This document shows positions 52,015-62,024 of a DNA stretch of 64,000 bases, one piece after another. The notes beneath the pieces were generated by a model. It was not told where the DNA came from. It did not search any database and saw nothing but the letters and a program-made list of their open reading frames with translations. Numbering within the stretch: position 1 is the first letter of the stretch; the number at the start of each line of letters is the position of its first letter. The stretch covers positions 20,610 to 84,609 of the forward strand of contig CAUYUJ010009868.1 in the NCBI GenBank assembly GCA_963575745.1, read 5' to 3'. The position numbers and the translations under genes were made by a program. The DNA is from Prorocentrum cordatum (Eukaryota; Sar; Dinophyceae; Prorocentrales; Prorocentraceae).

Positions 52015-53700
52015 TCATCGGGGAGTCGGAGAGTCGGCCAGTCGGCCAGTCGGGCAGTCGGGGAGTCGGCCAGTCGGCCAGTCGGTCAGTCGGTCAGTCC
52101 GGGAGTCGGCCAGTCGGCCAGTCAGGGAGTCGGGGAGTCGGCCAGTCGGCCAGTCGGCCAGTCGGGAAGTCGGGGAGTCGGCCAGTCGGCCAGTCGGGGA
52201 GTCGGCCAGTCGGCCAGTCGGCCAGTCGGGGAGTCGGGGAGTCGGGCAGTCGGGGAGTCGGGGAGTCGGGGAGTCGGAGAGTCGGCCAGTCGGCCAGTCT
52301 GCCAGTCGGCCAGTCGAAGTCGGGGAGTCGGCCAGTTGGCCAGTCGGCCAGTCGGAGGCTGCCAGTCGGCCAGTCGGCCAGTCGGGCAGTCGGCCAGTCG
52401 GCCAGTCGGGGAGTCGGGGAGTCGGGAAGTCGGGGAGTCGGCCAGTCGGCCAGTCGGCCAGTCGGGGAGTCGGCCAGTCGGGGAGTCGGCCAGTCGGGGA
52501 GTCGGCAAGTCGGGGAGTCGGCCAGTCGGCCAGTCGGCCAGTCGGCCAGTCGGCCAGTCGGCCAGTCTGCCAGTCGGCCAGTCGGCCAGTCGGCCAGTCG
52601 GCCAGTCGGGGAGCTGGGGAGTCGACCAGTCGGCCGTCGGCCAGTCGGGGAGTCGGGGAGTCGGCCAGTCGGGCAGTCGGCCAGTCGGCCAGTCGGCCAG
52701 TCGGCCAGTCGGCCAGTCGGCCAATCGGCCAGTCGGCCAGTCGGCCAGTCGGGAAGTCGGGGAGTCGGCCAGTCGGCCAGTCGGCCAGTCGACCAGTCGT
52801 CCTGTCGGCCAGTCGAGGAGTCGGCCAGTCGGGGAGTCGGCCAGTCGGGGAGTCTGGGAGTCGGGGAGTCTCCAGTCGGTCAGTCGGCCAGTCGGTCAGT
52901 CGGGGAGTCCAGTCGGCCAGTCGGCCAGTCGGGGAGTCGGGGAGTTGGCCAGTCGGCCAGTCGGTCAGTCGTCCAGTCGGCCAGTCGGGCAGTCTGCCAG
53001 TCGGCCAGTCGGGGAGTCGGCCAGTCGGCCAGTCGGCCAGTCGGCCAATCGGCTAGTCGGGGAGTCGGCCAGTCGGCCAGTCGGCCAGTCGGCCAGTCGG
53101 GCAGTCGGCCGGTCGGCCAGTCGGGAAGTCCGGAAGTCGGGGAGTCGGGGAGTCGGGGAGTCGGCCGGTCTGCCAGTCGGCCAATCGGCTAGTCGGGGAG
53201 TCGGGGAGTCGGCCAGTCGGCCAGTCGGCCAGTCTGCCAGTCTGCCAGTCGGCCAGTTGGGCAGTCGGCCAGTCGGCCAGTCGGCCAATCGGCCAGTCGG
53301 CCAGTCGGGGAGTCGGCCAGTCGGCCAGTCGGCCAGTCGGGGAGTCGGCCAGTCGGCCAGTCGGGAAGTCGGCCAGTCGGCCAGTCAGCCAGTCGGACAG
53401 TCGGGGAGTAGTGGAGCTGGGGAGTCGGCCAGTCGGCCATTTGGGGATCTGGCCAGTCGGGGAGTCTGGGAGTCGGGGAGTCGGCCAGTCGGTCAGTCGT
53501 CCAGTCGGCCAGTCGGGCAGTCGTGGAGTCGGGGAGTTGGCCAGTCGGGGAGTCGGAGAGTCGGGTAGTCAGGTAGTTGGGGAGTCGGCCAGTCGGGGAG
53601 TCGGGGGGCCGGGGAGTCGGCGGGTCGGTGAGTTGGGAAGTCGGGAGGTCGGCTAGTCGGGGGGTCGGGAAGTCGGGGAGTCGGGGAGTCGGGGAGCCCT
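52015..53700 (+). repeat. 8-bp minisatellite of two alternating variants, GGCCAGTC and GGGGAGTC
   Basis: About 210 units, nearly all one of the two variants, in irregular order, with rare GGGCAGTC, GGTCAGTC and GGGAAGTC units. The 8-bp unit has no stop in any frame, so 400-576-codon ORFs cross it with an 8-residue period (SASRPVGQ). Toward 53550-53700 the units become GGGGAGTC-rich and drift. Confidence 0.95.
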
Positions 53701-53707
53701 GGGGGCC

Positions 53708-53712
53708 CTCAG

Positions 53713-53792
<80 letters not shown>
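53708..53792 (+). repeat. (GA)n microsatellite
   Basis: An almost pure GA tract directly after the 8-bp array. Confidence 0.97.
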
Positions 53793-53799
53793 GAGAAAA

Positions 53800-54115
53800 C
53801 GTTCAAGGCAGCCATGGAAGGTTTGGGTCGAGCCTCCCAGGGGCATCCCATCCGCCACGATCTCCAGTCTCGGTCGGGAGATCGTGGAGTCTTGGAGCCT
53901 TCCTGGGGGCCCTGGGAGCTCCTGGAAAGGATTCGGGTTTTCCTGGCAATTCAAAAAAAGATAGCTCCCGAAAAAGCTCCATGGAAGCTTCCAGGAGGCG
54001 CTGGCAGGGCCTCCCAGGGAGCACCAATCTGTCACGATCTCTCTTCTCAGTTAAAGATCGTACCGTGTCGGAGCCTCCTGGAGCTACTGGACACCGCGGA
54101 GCACCATGTTTAAAT
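53800..54115 (+). repeat. two diverged copies of a ~165-bp unit
   Basis: GCCTCCCAGGGGCATCCCAT with CACGATCTC (53836) and GCCTCCCAGGGAGCACCAAT with CACGATCTC (54008) mark two copies, each followed by GGAGCCT and GGAGCT blocks. No gene. Confidence 0.6.
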
Positions 54116-54239
54116 GTTTAGACACTTACTAGAAGCTCCGAGACAGAGAACGGCCATTATAACGTAAAACAAAGCTGAATTATCCGGGCGAAGGACCCCC
54201 AACCATATGAAGTTCTGGGTGCCGCAATTGTGAATATCT

Positions 54240-55020
54240 TCTTCGGTGAAGCTCCCTATGGGGCCACGAAGCGCTGCGCTGGGCGGGGGGGGAGCGCATG
54301 CGGGCGGTAGCACTGGGGCCGTCGGTGAAGAAGCTTCCTATGAGGCCACGAAGCGCTGCATTGGGCGGGTGAAACTACCAATGTAGGCGTGTGGGACGCA
54401 TGCGGGCGGTCCCATTGGGGCCTTCGGTGGAGCTCCCCACGGGGCCGCGAAGCGTTGTAAGGGGTGGGCGAACATGCCAAATTGGGTGTGCGGGGCGCAT
54501 GCGGGCGGCCCCACTGGGGGCTTCAGTGGGGCTCTCTATGGGGCCACGAAGCGCTGTGCTGCGTCGGTGAAAATGCTAAATTGGGTGTGGGGGACGCATG
54601 CGGGCGGTCCCACTGGAGGCTTCGGTGGAGCACCCTGTGGGTGACGCATGCGGGCGGTCCCACTGGGGGCTCCGGTGGAGCTCCCTATGGGGCCCCGAAG
54701 CGCTGTGCTGGGTGGGTCAAAGTGCCAAATTGGGCGTGGGGGATGCTTGCGGGCGGTCCCGCTGGGGGCGTCGGTGGAGCTCCTTATGGGGCCACGAAGC
54801 GCTGTACTGGGTGGGTGAACATGCCAAATTGGGCATGGTGGACGCATGCGGGCGGTTCCATTGGGGGCTTCGGTGGAGCTCCCTATGGGGCCACGGAGCG
54901 CTGGGTGGGTGACGCATGCGTACGGTCCCACTGGGGGCTTCGGTGGGGCTCCGTATGGGGCCACGAAGCGCTGTGCTGGGTGGGTGACAGACAGTGCCAA
55001 GTTGTGTGTGGGGGGCGCAT
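54240..55020 (+). repeat. ~100-bp tandem repeat ending at the relict spliced leader
   Basis: At least eight imperfect units of 70-150 bp contain ATGGGGCCACGAAGCGCTG, TGCCAAATTGGG and GACGCATGCGGGCGGTCCCA. The block GGGGCCACGAAGCGCTG occurs near 54261, 54345, 54452, 54540, 54690, 54788, 54888 and 54958. The array stops within 10 bp of the spliced-leader relict at 55024. Trp/Gly-rich frames across it are artefacts. Confidence 0.85.
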
Positions 55021-55023
55021 GTG

Positions 55024-55045
55024 TCCGTGGCCATTTTGGCTCAAG
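55024..55045 (+). promoter_or_regulatory. near-perfect relict dinoflagellate spliced leader
   Basis: TCCGTGGCCATTTTGGCTCA plus AG differs from the dinoflagellate spliced leader at one position (GTGG for GTAG). It is followed by CCAACTGTCGCGGCC and then PPR-type coding sequence in the same orientation. This is the strongest relict of the four in the window. Confidence 0.85.
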
Positions 55046-55084
55046 GCCAACTGTCGCGGCCCCGCTGGCCGCCGCAGGCGCTGC

Positions 55085-56100
55085 GTGATGGGGTTCTTTC
55101 CATGGCCCAGAATGGTGTGCACTCGCCGGCTGGTCGCGGCCAGGCGCCGTCTTCCGGCTGGCGGCCGAGTCTTCGGCTCCGAGGCGGAGGAGGGGAAGGC
55201 GCAGGATTGCCGTAGCTGCGAGCTCTGGCGAGTCCCGCTCTCGCGCGTGAACGTGCGAGAAGGGCGGGCTGTGGCAGCGAGCTTCGGCGCCGCTCAGGCT
55301 GATGCGCATGGCGAAGCTGAACCCCGCCGTCATCAGCGACAACGCTGTGACGAACACGCGCGAGAGGGACGGGCGCTGGCAGCGAGCTCTGGCGGTGCTC
55401 AGGCAGGTAGGTGTTGCCGAGCTAAAGCAGCTACGCCCCGCCGTCATCAGCTACGGCGCCGCAGCGAACGCGCTCGAGAAGGGCGGGCGGTGCCGGCGTG
55501 CTCTGGCGCTGCTCAGACAGAGGTGTGTGGCGAGGCTGACCCTGGTCGTCATCAGCTGCAGCGCTGCGACACGTACTTGCGAGAAAGGCGGGCAGTGGGA
55601 GCAGGGTGGGGCGGCAGTGCAGCGCGGCGGGAGGAGTGGGGAGGGGCGGCAGTGGCGGCACGGGGGCTGGGTGGGATGGCAGTGGGGGCGGAGTGGAACG
55701 CGAGGGGAGGGGCAGCGGGGGCGGCGCTGAGGGGGGGGGGATGGCGTTGAGGGAAGGGACGGCAGAGAAGGGCGAGCATTGGCTGCGAGCCCTGGCCTTC
55801 CCCGAGCAAATATGTGGCGAAACTGCTGAGCCCAATCGACATCAGCTAAAATGCTACAGCGAACATGTGCGAGAAGTGACAGCAGTGGCAGCGAGCTCTG
55901 GCGCTGCTCAGGCAGATATGAACGTCGAGGCAGAACCCGAGTGTCATGAACTCCAACGCTGTGGCGAACATGTGCGAGAGGGGCGGGCAGTGGCAGCGAG
56001 CTCCGGAGCTGCTCCGGCAGATATGCGTGGCGAAGCTGAAGGTAATCGTCATCAGCTACACCGCTGCGACGCGTGCCTGCGAGAAGGGTCAGCAACGAGA
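55085..56100 (+). pseudogene. degraded PPR-type repeat protein, retroposed
   Basis: Downstream of the relict spliced leader, units of 35 residues appear in shifting frames: MRMAKLNPAVISDNAVTNTR / DGRWQRALAVLRQ; RPAVISYGAAANALEKGGRC / RRALALLRQ; VVISCSAATRTCEKGGQWEQ; then, after low-complexity GGCAGTGG DNA, NSNAVANMCERGGQWQRAPE and VIVISYTAATRACEKG. This is the dinoflagellate PPR form (xVISYxAxxxACEKGGxWQRALxLLxx). Such helical-repeat proteins usually bind organellar RNA. Frame changes at several points and interrupting GC-rich inserts indicate a pseudogene. No organelle-targeting N-terminus could be assigned. Confidence 0.6.
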
Positions 56101-56235
56101 GCGGGGAGGGATGGCAGTGGCAGCGCGATGGGAGGAGCGGGGAAGGACGGCAGTGGCAGCGCGGCAGTGGCAGTGCGGCAGCAGGGCGGCAGTGGCAGCG
56201 CGGCAGCAGGACGGCAGTGGCAGCACCGTCGTCGC
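56100..56235 (+). repeat. GGCAGTGGCAGCGCGGCA low-complexity repeat
   Basis: Imperfect units of GGCAGTGGCAGCGCGGCAGC, continuous with the end of the PPR remnant. A similar GGCAGTGG composition reappears at 60725-60960. Confidence 0.75.
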
Positions 56236-56239
56236 CAAC

Positions 56240-57060
56240 AGCAGCGGCCCCGTCCTTCCAATTGGGCCCTCGGCTGCCTACGGATCTTGGGCAGAGCATC
56301 CGGCGTCAAGTATTCGCGATCCGCTGCCTTTCGTGCTGTCGCCGATGCGGCCCTCCTCCTGGACGGGGCCCCCGACAGCTCCCATGAGCACGTGGCGGAT
56401 GTGGAGGAGGTGCTGGGCATTGCGACGGGGGGTTGTGCTGCGGCGGCGACTCGAGGTGCTTCGCGACCTCCCGCGCCACCGCTCGTTGACAGCTGCAGTG
56501 GGTGAGGCCATGGATTGTGGGCTCGCCTCGACCGGTGACTAGCAGGTCGCTCACCAGGCTAACGATGCTCGTCACCGACGATGGCGGCCCGGCATCGGGA
56601 GCTTCTGCCGACGGCCTGCTGCTTGCGTGGCAGATGTGGGGCCGCGCCATGGCGCCGCGGATCGGATCGCTACGTGGGGGCGCCGCTTGGGCTTTGAGCG
56701 TCGCCTCCAAGCCCGCGTGCAGCATCGCCTGCTTGCAGCGCCTGGATATGGCGCGCTAGGAGACGGGGGCCTGGCTGGAGCCACCGCCGTCGCCGCCCTC
56801 CGTGTGCAGCGGCTTGCTTGCGACTTTCTGGGGCGTTGTCGTTTGCAGAGTGGCCGGGCCACGGCGTGCCAGCATTCTGCCGAGGCACCGCGAAGCGAGG
56901 CTGCCCGTGCAGTTTGCAGCCGTGCCAGGCGTAGGTCAGCGGCCCGCCCTCGCCGCGCCGTTGCGGCGCTGGCTGTCCATGGCATCGCCTCGGCCGCTGC
57001 CGTTTCGCTCACGATGCCCCGATCAGTGCCCCGGGCCCTGTCCATCCCGCTCTCCTGGAA
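56240..57060. other. GC-rich sequence, no recognisable gene
   Basis: Overlapping ORFs lie on both strands without a domain. A LPRHRSLTAAVGEAMDCGLA-like C-terminus at 56470-56540 is the most protein-like piece. It could be upstream exons of the next locus. Confidence 0.3.
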
Positions 57061-57062
57061 AG

Positions 57063-58333
57063 GTGTGTGATCACCGACGGCGCCGCGGGCTGGGGCTACG
57101 ACCGTCTACCCGGGCGTTGGGTTCGGCACGTCCAGTGCTCCACTCTGGTCAGATCGTCGCAGCTATTCCCAGCGTGCGACCAGCTCACCGACGACCAACT
57201 CCTCCAAACGCTCGCCGGCTGCGACGCCCCGCTCATGGGCTGCACCGGCCTGGCGCGGGTGGACGAGGCCGCGCGCTCGGTCGATAGCATGTCGCCCAGG
57301 CTCGCCAAGGTGCAGCTCGAGACGCGGGGGTTCCTCAGGGATGGCCTCGAGGCCGGCGCACTCCTCGACACCTGGGGCGCCAACTTCCGCCACCAGTGGG
57401 CTGACCGCGGGGTTGAGTTCGATGTGCGCGTATGCCCCCGGTTGCACCAGCGACAGTGCGTCCTCCAGGGAGCTGCAGGCGCTGTAGAGGTGGAGATCGA
57501 GTGGGGCCTGTGCCCCTACCGTGGCACGCTGGCCAGGCAGCTGCCGCCAGATGCGCGCCTCGTGATGCGCGCAGCGTGCGCCGTCTTCGAATCCGTCACA
57601 ACGGCGGCCGACGCTCACGCTCACGACCCTGGCCCGCCCGCTTCGCGAGCGCCGTGGGGATCTGGGCGTCTTGCTGCGGCGCCTCCTGCTGGCCAGCCGC
57701 CGCCGCTCGTGGCAAGGGCAGATTTTCTGCGATCGCTGCTGGTGCAGTCAGCCTGTCCGGAGGGCGCTGTTCCGCAGAGCAGCAGGCGGCAGCTCCAATG
57801 AACTGCGCTTCGGTGGACTGCCGGCCCGCGCGGCCCAGGAGCTGAACATCGTGCAGGGCGTGCAGTGCTCTGACTGTGCCGTCGCCGCGCGCGGACGCGG
57901 CGGCATCGTCGCGTGGACTCTGGACGGCGGTTCGGCCTTTCGGCGCCGGCTCCCGCAGGACAGGGGCGCGCTCGTACGGAAGCTACGGTGGGAACTCTCC
58001 ATCCAGATCGTCGCCCCCAGAGAGCGCGGGCTCGACGTGACGGTGCGTGGCACGGCGGAGGAAAGATGGCGCCTGGATGCCGCGCTCTCGGCTGGCGGGG
58101 ACCTGCAGGCGGTGCGCGGTTCCCTCGACGGCAGTGGGATCCTCCCATGCAGCGTCTTCTTGCCCACGCCTGCCGGGGGCGCTGGAGCAGGCGCCGAGGA
58201 CGCGACCGCCGCCTCGGCCGCCGCCGCGCGGCCGCAGGAGACAGGGGCCTGCTCAGGGCGTTCGCCCAGATCAGGTGCCGCCCCTGAGCGACGAGAACGG
58301 GCTGCCGATTCCGGGCACGCGGCCGCAGGGTGA
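57063..58333 (+). CDS. unknown protein, two coding segments in different frames
   Basis: Segment 1 (about 57067-57640) reads GAAGWGYDRLPGRWVRHVQC, LFPACDQLTDDQLLQTLAGC, LAKVQLETRGFLRDGLEAGA, GANFRHQWADRGVEFDVRVC and VEIEWGLCPYRGTLARQLPP. Segment 2 (about 57645-58333, next frame) reads FCDRCWCSQPVRRALFRRAA, NELRFGGLPARAAQELNIVQ, RGRGGIVAWTLDGGSAFRRR and KLRWELSIQIVAPRERGLDV. Codons favour C/G endings and composition is balanced, unlike chance ORFs nearby. Segment 2 may contain a Cys pair motif (CDRCWC). I recognise no family. The frame change could be an intron or a mutation. Confidence 0.4.
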
Positions 58334-58639
58334 AGGCAGACGCCCGCCAGGGGCCGCACCCTTGCGGGCATTGCAGCCTAACGCTGCGCCCCGACGGCGG
58401 CATGCGACGGCGACGCAGACGCGAGGACGGGCGGGTGGTCTCCATCGCCTCTGTTGGAGCGCGGCTGCGGTGCTGGGCCACCAGCATCTGCCAGCCTGGC
58501 TCGACCCCGCGTGGGGCGAAGGCGAAGCGCGGCGACGGGTAGAGGACGTGCTGCGCCAGCCGCCTGCTGCACCTGGTGATGCGCCTGCGGCGGGCCATGC
58601 TGGGCTTCGACCCGAAAGCCCGGGCGAAGGCTGGGGCAA

Positions 58640-59500
58640 CTGGAGCGACGAGACCAGCAGCAACACCGACCAGCAGCACCTTCCAGCAGCAACATCGACC
58701 AGCCACCCGCTGCAGCAACAGCACCGACCAGCAGCGGCACCGACCACCGACCAGCAGCACCGACTACCAGGACCACTGACCAGCAGCAATACCGACCAGC
58801 AGTGCCGACCACCAACAGCACCGACCAGCGACTGGCCGCAGCCGCAGCACCGACCAGCAGCAGCACCCACCACCGACCAGCAGCGCAGACCACCAGGACC
58901 ACCGACCACCAGCAACACCGACCAGCAACACCGACCAACAGCAGCACCGACCAGCGACCCGCTGCAGCAACAGCACCGACAAACAGCGGCACCGACCACC
59001 GACCAGCAGCACCGACTACCAGGACCACTGACCAGTAACAACACCGACAGCAGCACCTACCAGCAACAGCACCGACCTGCGACCGGCTGCAGCAGCAGCA
59101 CCGAACAGCAGCAGCAGCAGCAGCACCGACCACAGACCAGCAGCACCGACCAACAGGACCACCGACCAGCAACAACATCGACCAGCAGCACCTACCAGCA
59201 GCAACATCGACCAGCGACCGGCTGCAGCAGCAACACCAACCAGCAGCAGCAGCGCCGACCACCGACCAGCAGCACCGACCACCAGGACCACCGACCAGCA
59301 GCAGCGCCGACCAGCAGCACCGACCAGCAACAGCACCGACCTGCGACCGGCTGCAGCAGCAGCGACGACCAGCAGCAGCACCGACCACCGACTAGCAGCA
59401 CCGACCACCGGGGCCACCGACCAGCAGCAGCGCCGACCAGCAGCAGCGACCGGCAACAGCGCCGACCAGCGATGGGCTGCAGCAGCAGGAGCAGCGCCGA
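58640..59500 (+). repeat. ACCGACCAGCAGCAGC minisatellite
   Basis: Imperfect CCGACCAGCAGCA, CCGACCACCGACCAGC and CGACCNGCTGCAGCAGC units forming a higher-order repeat of about 160-170 bp. Thr/Gln/His frames (+) and LLVGGPGGRCCWSVVG frames (-) are artefacts. Confidence 0.93.
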
Positions 59501-59524
59501 ACTTTTCCACCCCACGTGTTACCT

Positions 59525-59730
59525 GAAAATGCGACCGTTAGTCGCCCTGATCCCGCGTGTGTCCCTGGACAGACAGACCTTCGGCAGCAAGGTGTAAAAA
59601 ACCTGATCCCTTCCCTCTCCCCAATCTCATAGGCAATTGCGACCGTTAGTCGCCCTGATCCCCAATCCTCCCTTCCTCCGCCGTCTGATGACCCTGAATA
59701 TGCGACCGTTAGTCGCCCTGATCCCAATGA
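59525..59730 (+). repeat. three copies of the GCGACCGTTAGTCGC hairpin
   Basis: GCGACCGTTAGTCGCCCTGA plus TCCC occurs at 59531, 59638 and 59702. GCGAC...GTCGC forms a perfect 5-bp stem with a 5-nt loop. The copies are 64-107 bp apart and the sequence between them is not conserved. Confidence 0.8.
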
Positions 59731-60054
59731 AGGCCGTGGTCTTCCTCGCGTAGCTGCAGCAGCGCCGACCGCCGACCAGCAGCACCGACCACCGGGGGAA
59801 GCAGCGGCAGTGGCAGCCAGCTCCGGCTCTGTTCAGCGAGACGCCGGGGGTGAGGTCGGGGCCAGTGCAGTGGCAGAAGTTTCCAGCCCTTCTCCCAGCC
59901 CTTGCCACACTTCTCTCCCCTCCCGACCTCCCGCCTCGTCGCCGCGGCTGGGCGCGGCCGAGCCTGAAGCAGGAGCTCCTCTGCCGCAGCACCCTGGGCA
60001 GCGCGCGCGAGAGGGAAGGGCAAGCGCGCTGGCAGCCCGCCCTGGCGCTGCCCA

Positions 60055-61218
60055 GCGGGATGCGGAGACTGATGCTGAAGCCAACCATCATCAGTCATAG
60101 CACTCCGAACAGCGCGTGCGAGGCGAGAAGGGTGCGGCAGTGGCTGCCGGCCATGGCGCTGCTGAGCGGGATGGCATTCGTGAAGCTGGAGCCCAACATC
60201 ATCACCTACGGCACTGTGAACAGAGCGCGCGAGAAGAGCAGGCGTTGGCAGTGGCAGCAGGTTGTGGCAGTGAACAGCGCGGCCGTGAACAGGCGTGGGC
60301 AGTGGCAGCCAGCAGTGGCGCTGCTGAGCGAGATCTGGCCCAACATCATCACACACGGCATCGCGAACATCACGTGCGAGAAGAGAGCGTTGGCAGTGAC
60401 AGCAGGTTGTGGCGCTGCTGAGCGAGATGGCAGTCGTGAAGCTGGAGCCCAACATCAGCCGCTACAGCTCTGTGATCAGCGCCTGCGAGAGGGGGCAGTG
60501 GCGGCCAGCTCTGGCTCGGCTTAGCGAGATGTTGGGGGTGAAGCTGGAGCCCGCCATCATCACCTACGGCCTGTGAACAGCGCCTGCGAGAAGAGGAGGC
60601 CTCGGCAGTGGCAACGGGCTCTTGGCGCTGCTGCGCGAGCTGCTCGTGTAGAAGCTTGGGCCCGCCATGGTCAGCCACGGCCCTCGCCGCTGCGCGTGCG
60701 AGAAGGACGCGCTGGTGTAAGCGTGGGTGGCAGTGGCAGCATGTTAGAAGGAGGTGGGAGGGGCGGCAGTGTCGGCGGCCGGGGCATGAAGGAAGGAGGA
60801 GGGGGCGGCAGTGGCAACGTGGGCATGGAGGGAGGCAGCGGCGGCGGGAGGATGGGGCGGCAGCGACATGGGAGGAGCCGGAGGGCCCGGAGGAACGGGG
60901 AGGGACGGCAGTGGCGGAGACAGTGACGAGAGGACGGGAGGGAGTAGTGGCGGCGAGACTGGAAGGTGCACGGCGCGGCCGCGGCAGCCAGCAGCCAGCG
61001 CTGGCGTTGCTGAGCGAGACGGTGGTCGTGAAGTTGGAGTCCAACATCATCACTTACGGCGCTGTGAGTAGCGCGTGCGAGAAGAGCAGGCGTCGGCAGT
61101 GGCAGCCAGCAGTGGCGCTGCTGAGCGAGATCGTGGTCGTGAAGCTGGAGCCCGTTAACATCGCTCACGGCACTGTGAACAGCGCGTGCGAGAAGAACAG
61201 GCGTTGGCAGTGGTAGCA
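60055..61218 (+). pseudogene. 37-residue PPR-like array, 5' part
   Basis: The first units are diverged (LPSGMRRLMLKPTIISHSTP; AMALLSGMAFVKLEPNIITY). Then comes an irregular stretch with GGCAGTGGC low-complexity DNA (60725-60960), and from 60990 regular units ALLSETVVVKLESNIITYGA / SSACEKSRRRQWQP. It ends at an in-frame TAG at 61216-61218, where sister units have CAG. No start codon for the whole array was identified, so the gene's 5' end is unclear. Confidence 0.6.
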
Positions 61219-62024
61219 CGTCGTGGCGCTGCTGAGCGAGATCGCGCTCGTGACGCTGGAACCCGACATCATCGCCGGCGTCACTGTGAACGCGGCGCGC
61301 GAGAAGTGCAGGCGTCGGCAGTGGCAGCCAGCAGTGGCGCTGCTGAGCGAGATCGTGGTCGTGAAGCTGGAGCCCGTTAACATCGCTCACGGCACTGTGA
61401 GTAGCGCGTGCGAGAAGAGCAGGCGTCGGCAGTGGCAGCCAGCAGTGGCGCTGCTGAGCGAGATCGTGGTCGTGAAGCTGGAGCCCGTCAACATCGCTCA
61501 CGGCACTGTGAACAGCGCGTGCGAGAGGAGCAGGCGTTGGCAGCGGCAGCAAACAGTGGCGCTGCTGAGCGAGATGGTGGTTGTGAAGCCGGACCCCAAC
61601 ATCATCGCCTACGACATCCTGAACAGGTCGTGCGAGAACGGCGGACGTTGTAGGTGGCAGCAGTTTGTGGCGCTGCTGAGCGAGATGGCGAACGTGAGGC
61701 TGGAGCCCGTTACCATCACCTACGGCATTGTGAACAGCGCGTGCGACAGGAGCAGGCGTTGGCAGTGGCATCCGGTCGTGGCGATGCTGAGCGAGACCCT
61801 GGTCGCGAAGCTGGAGTCCGCCACGATGTTCTACGGCATTGCGAACAGCGCCTGCGAGAGGAGCAGGCGTCGGCCGTGGCAGTAAACCGTGGCGCGGCTG
61901 AGCGAGATCGCGGTCGTGAAGCTGAGACCCAACATCTTCAACACCTACGACATCCTGAACAGGTCGTGCGAGGAGAGCGGCCGTTGGCAGTGGCAGCAAA
62001 CAGTGGCGCTGCTGAGTCCTGGTC
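61219..62024 (+). pseudogene. 37-residue PPR-like array, central part
   Basis: Six uninterrupted units (61223-61881) of the form ALLSEIVVVKLEPVNIAHGT / VNSACERSRRWQRQQTV, each 111 bp. An in-frame TAA at 61883-61885 replaces the CAA seen in sister units. The same frame continues TVARLSEIAVVKLRPNIFNT until a short deletion near 62018 changes frame. The two helices per unit are evident (xxITYxxxNSACEKS and WQPAVALLSEM). Confidence 0.7.

Noticed and set aside
51462-53568. ORFs of 576 and 410 codons with SASRPVGQ repeats
   Set aside because: They cross an 8-bp satellite that has no stop in any frame, and the minus strand is equally open. There is no coding signature outside the repeat.
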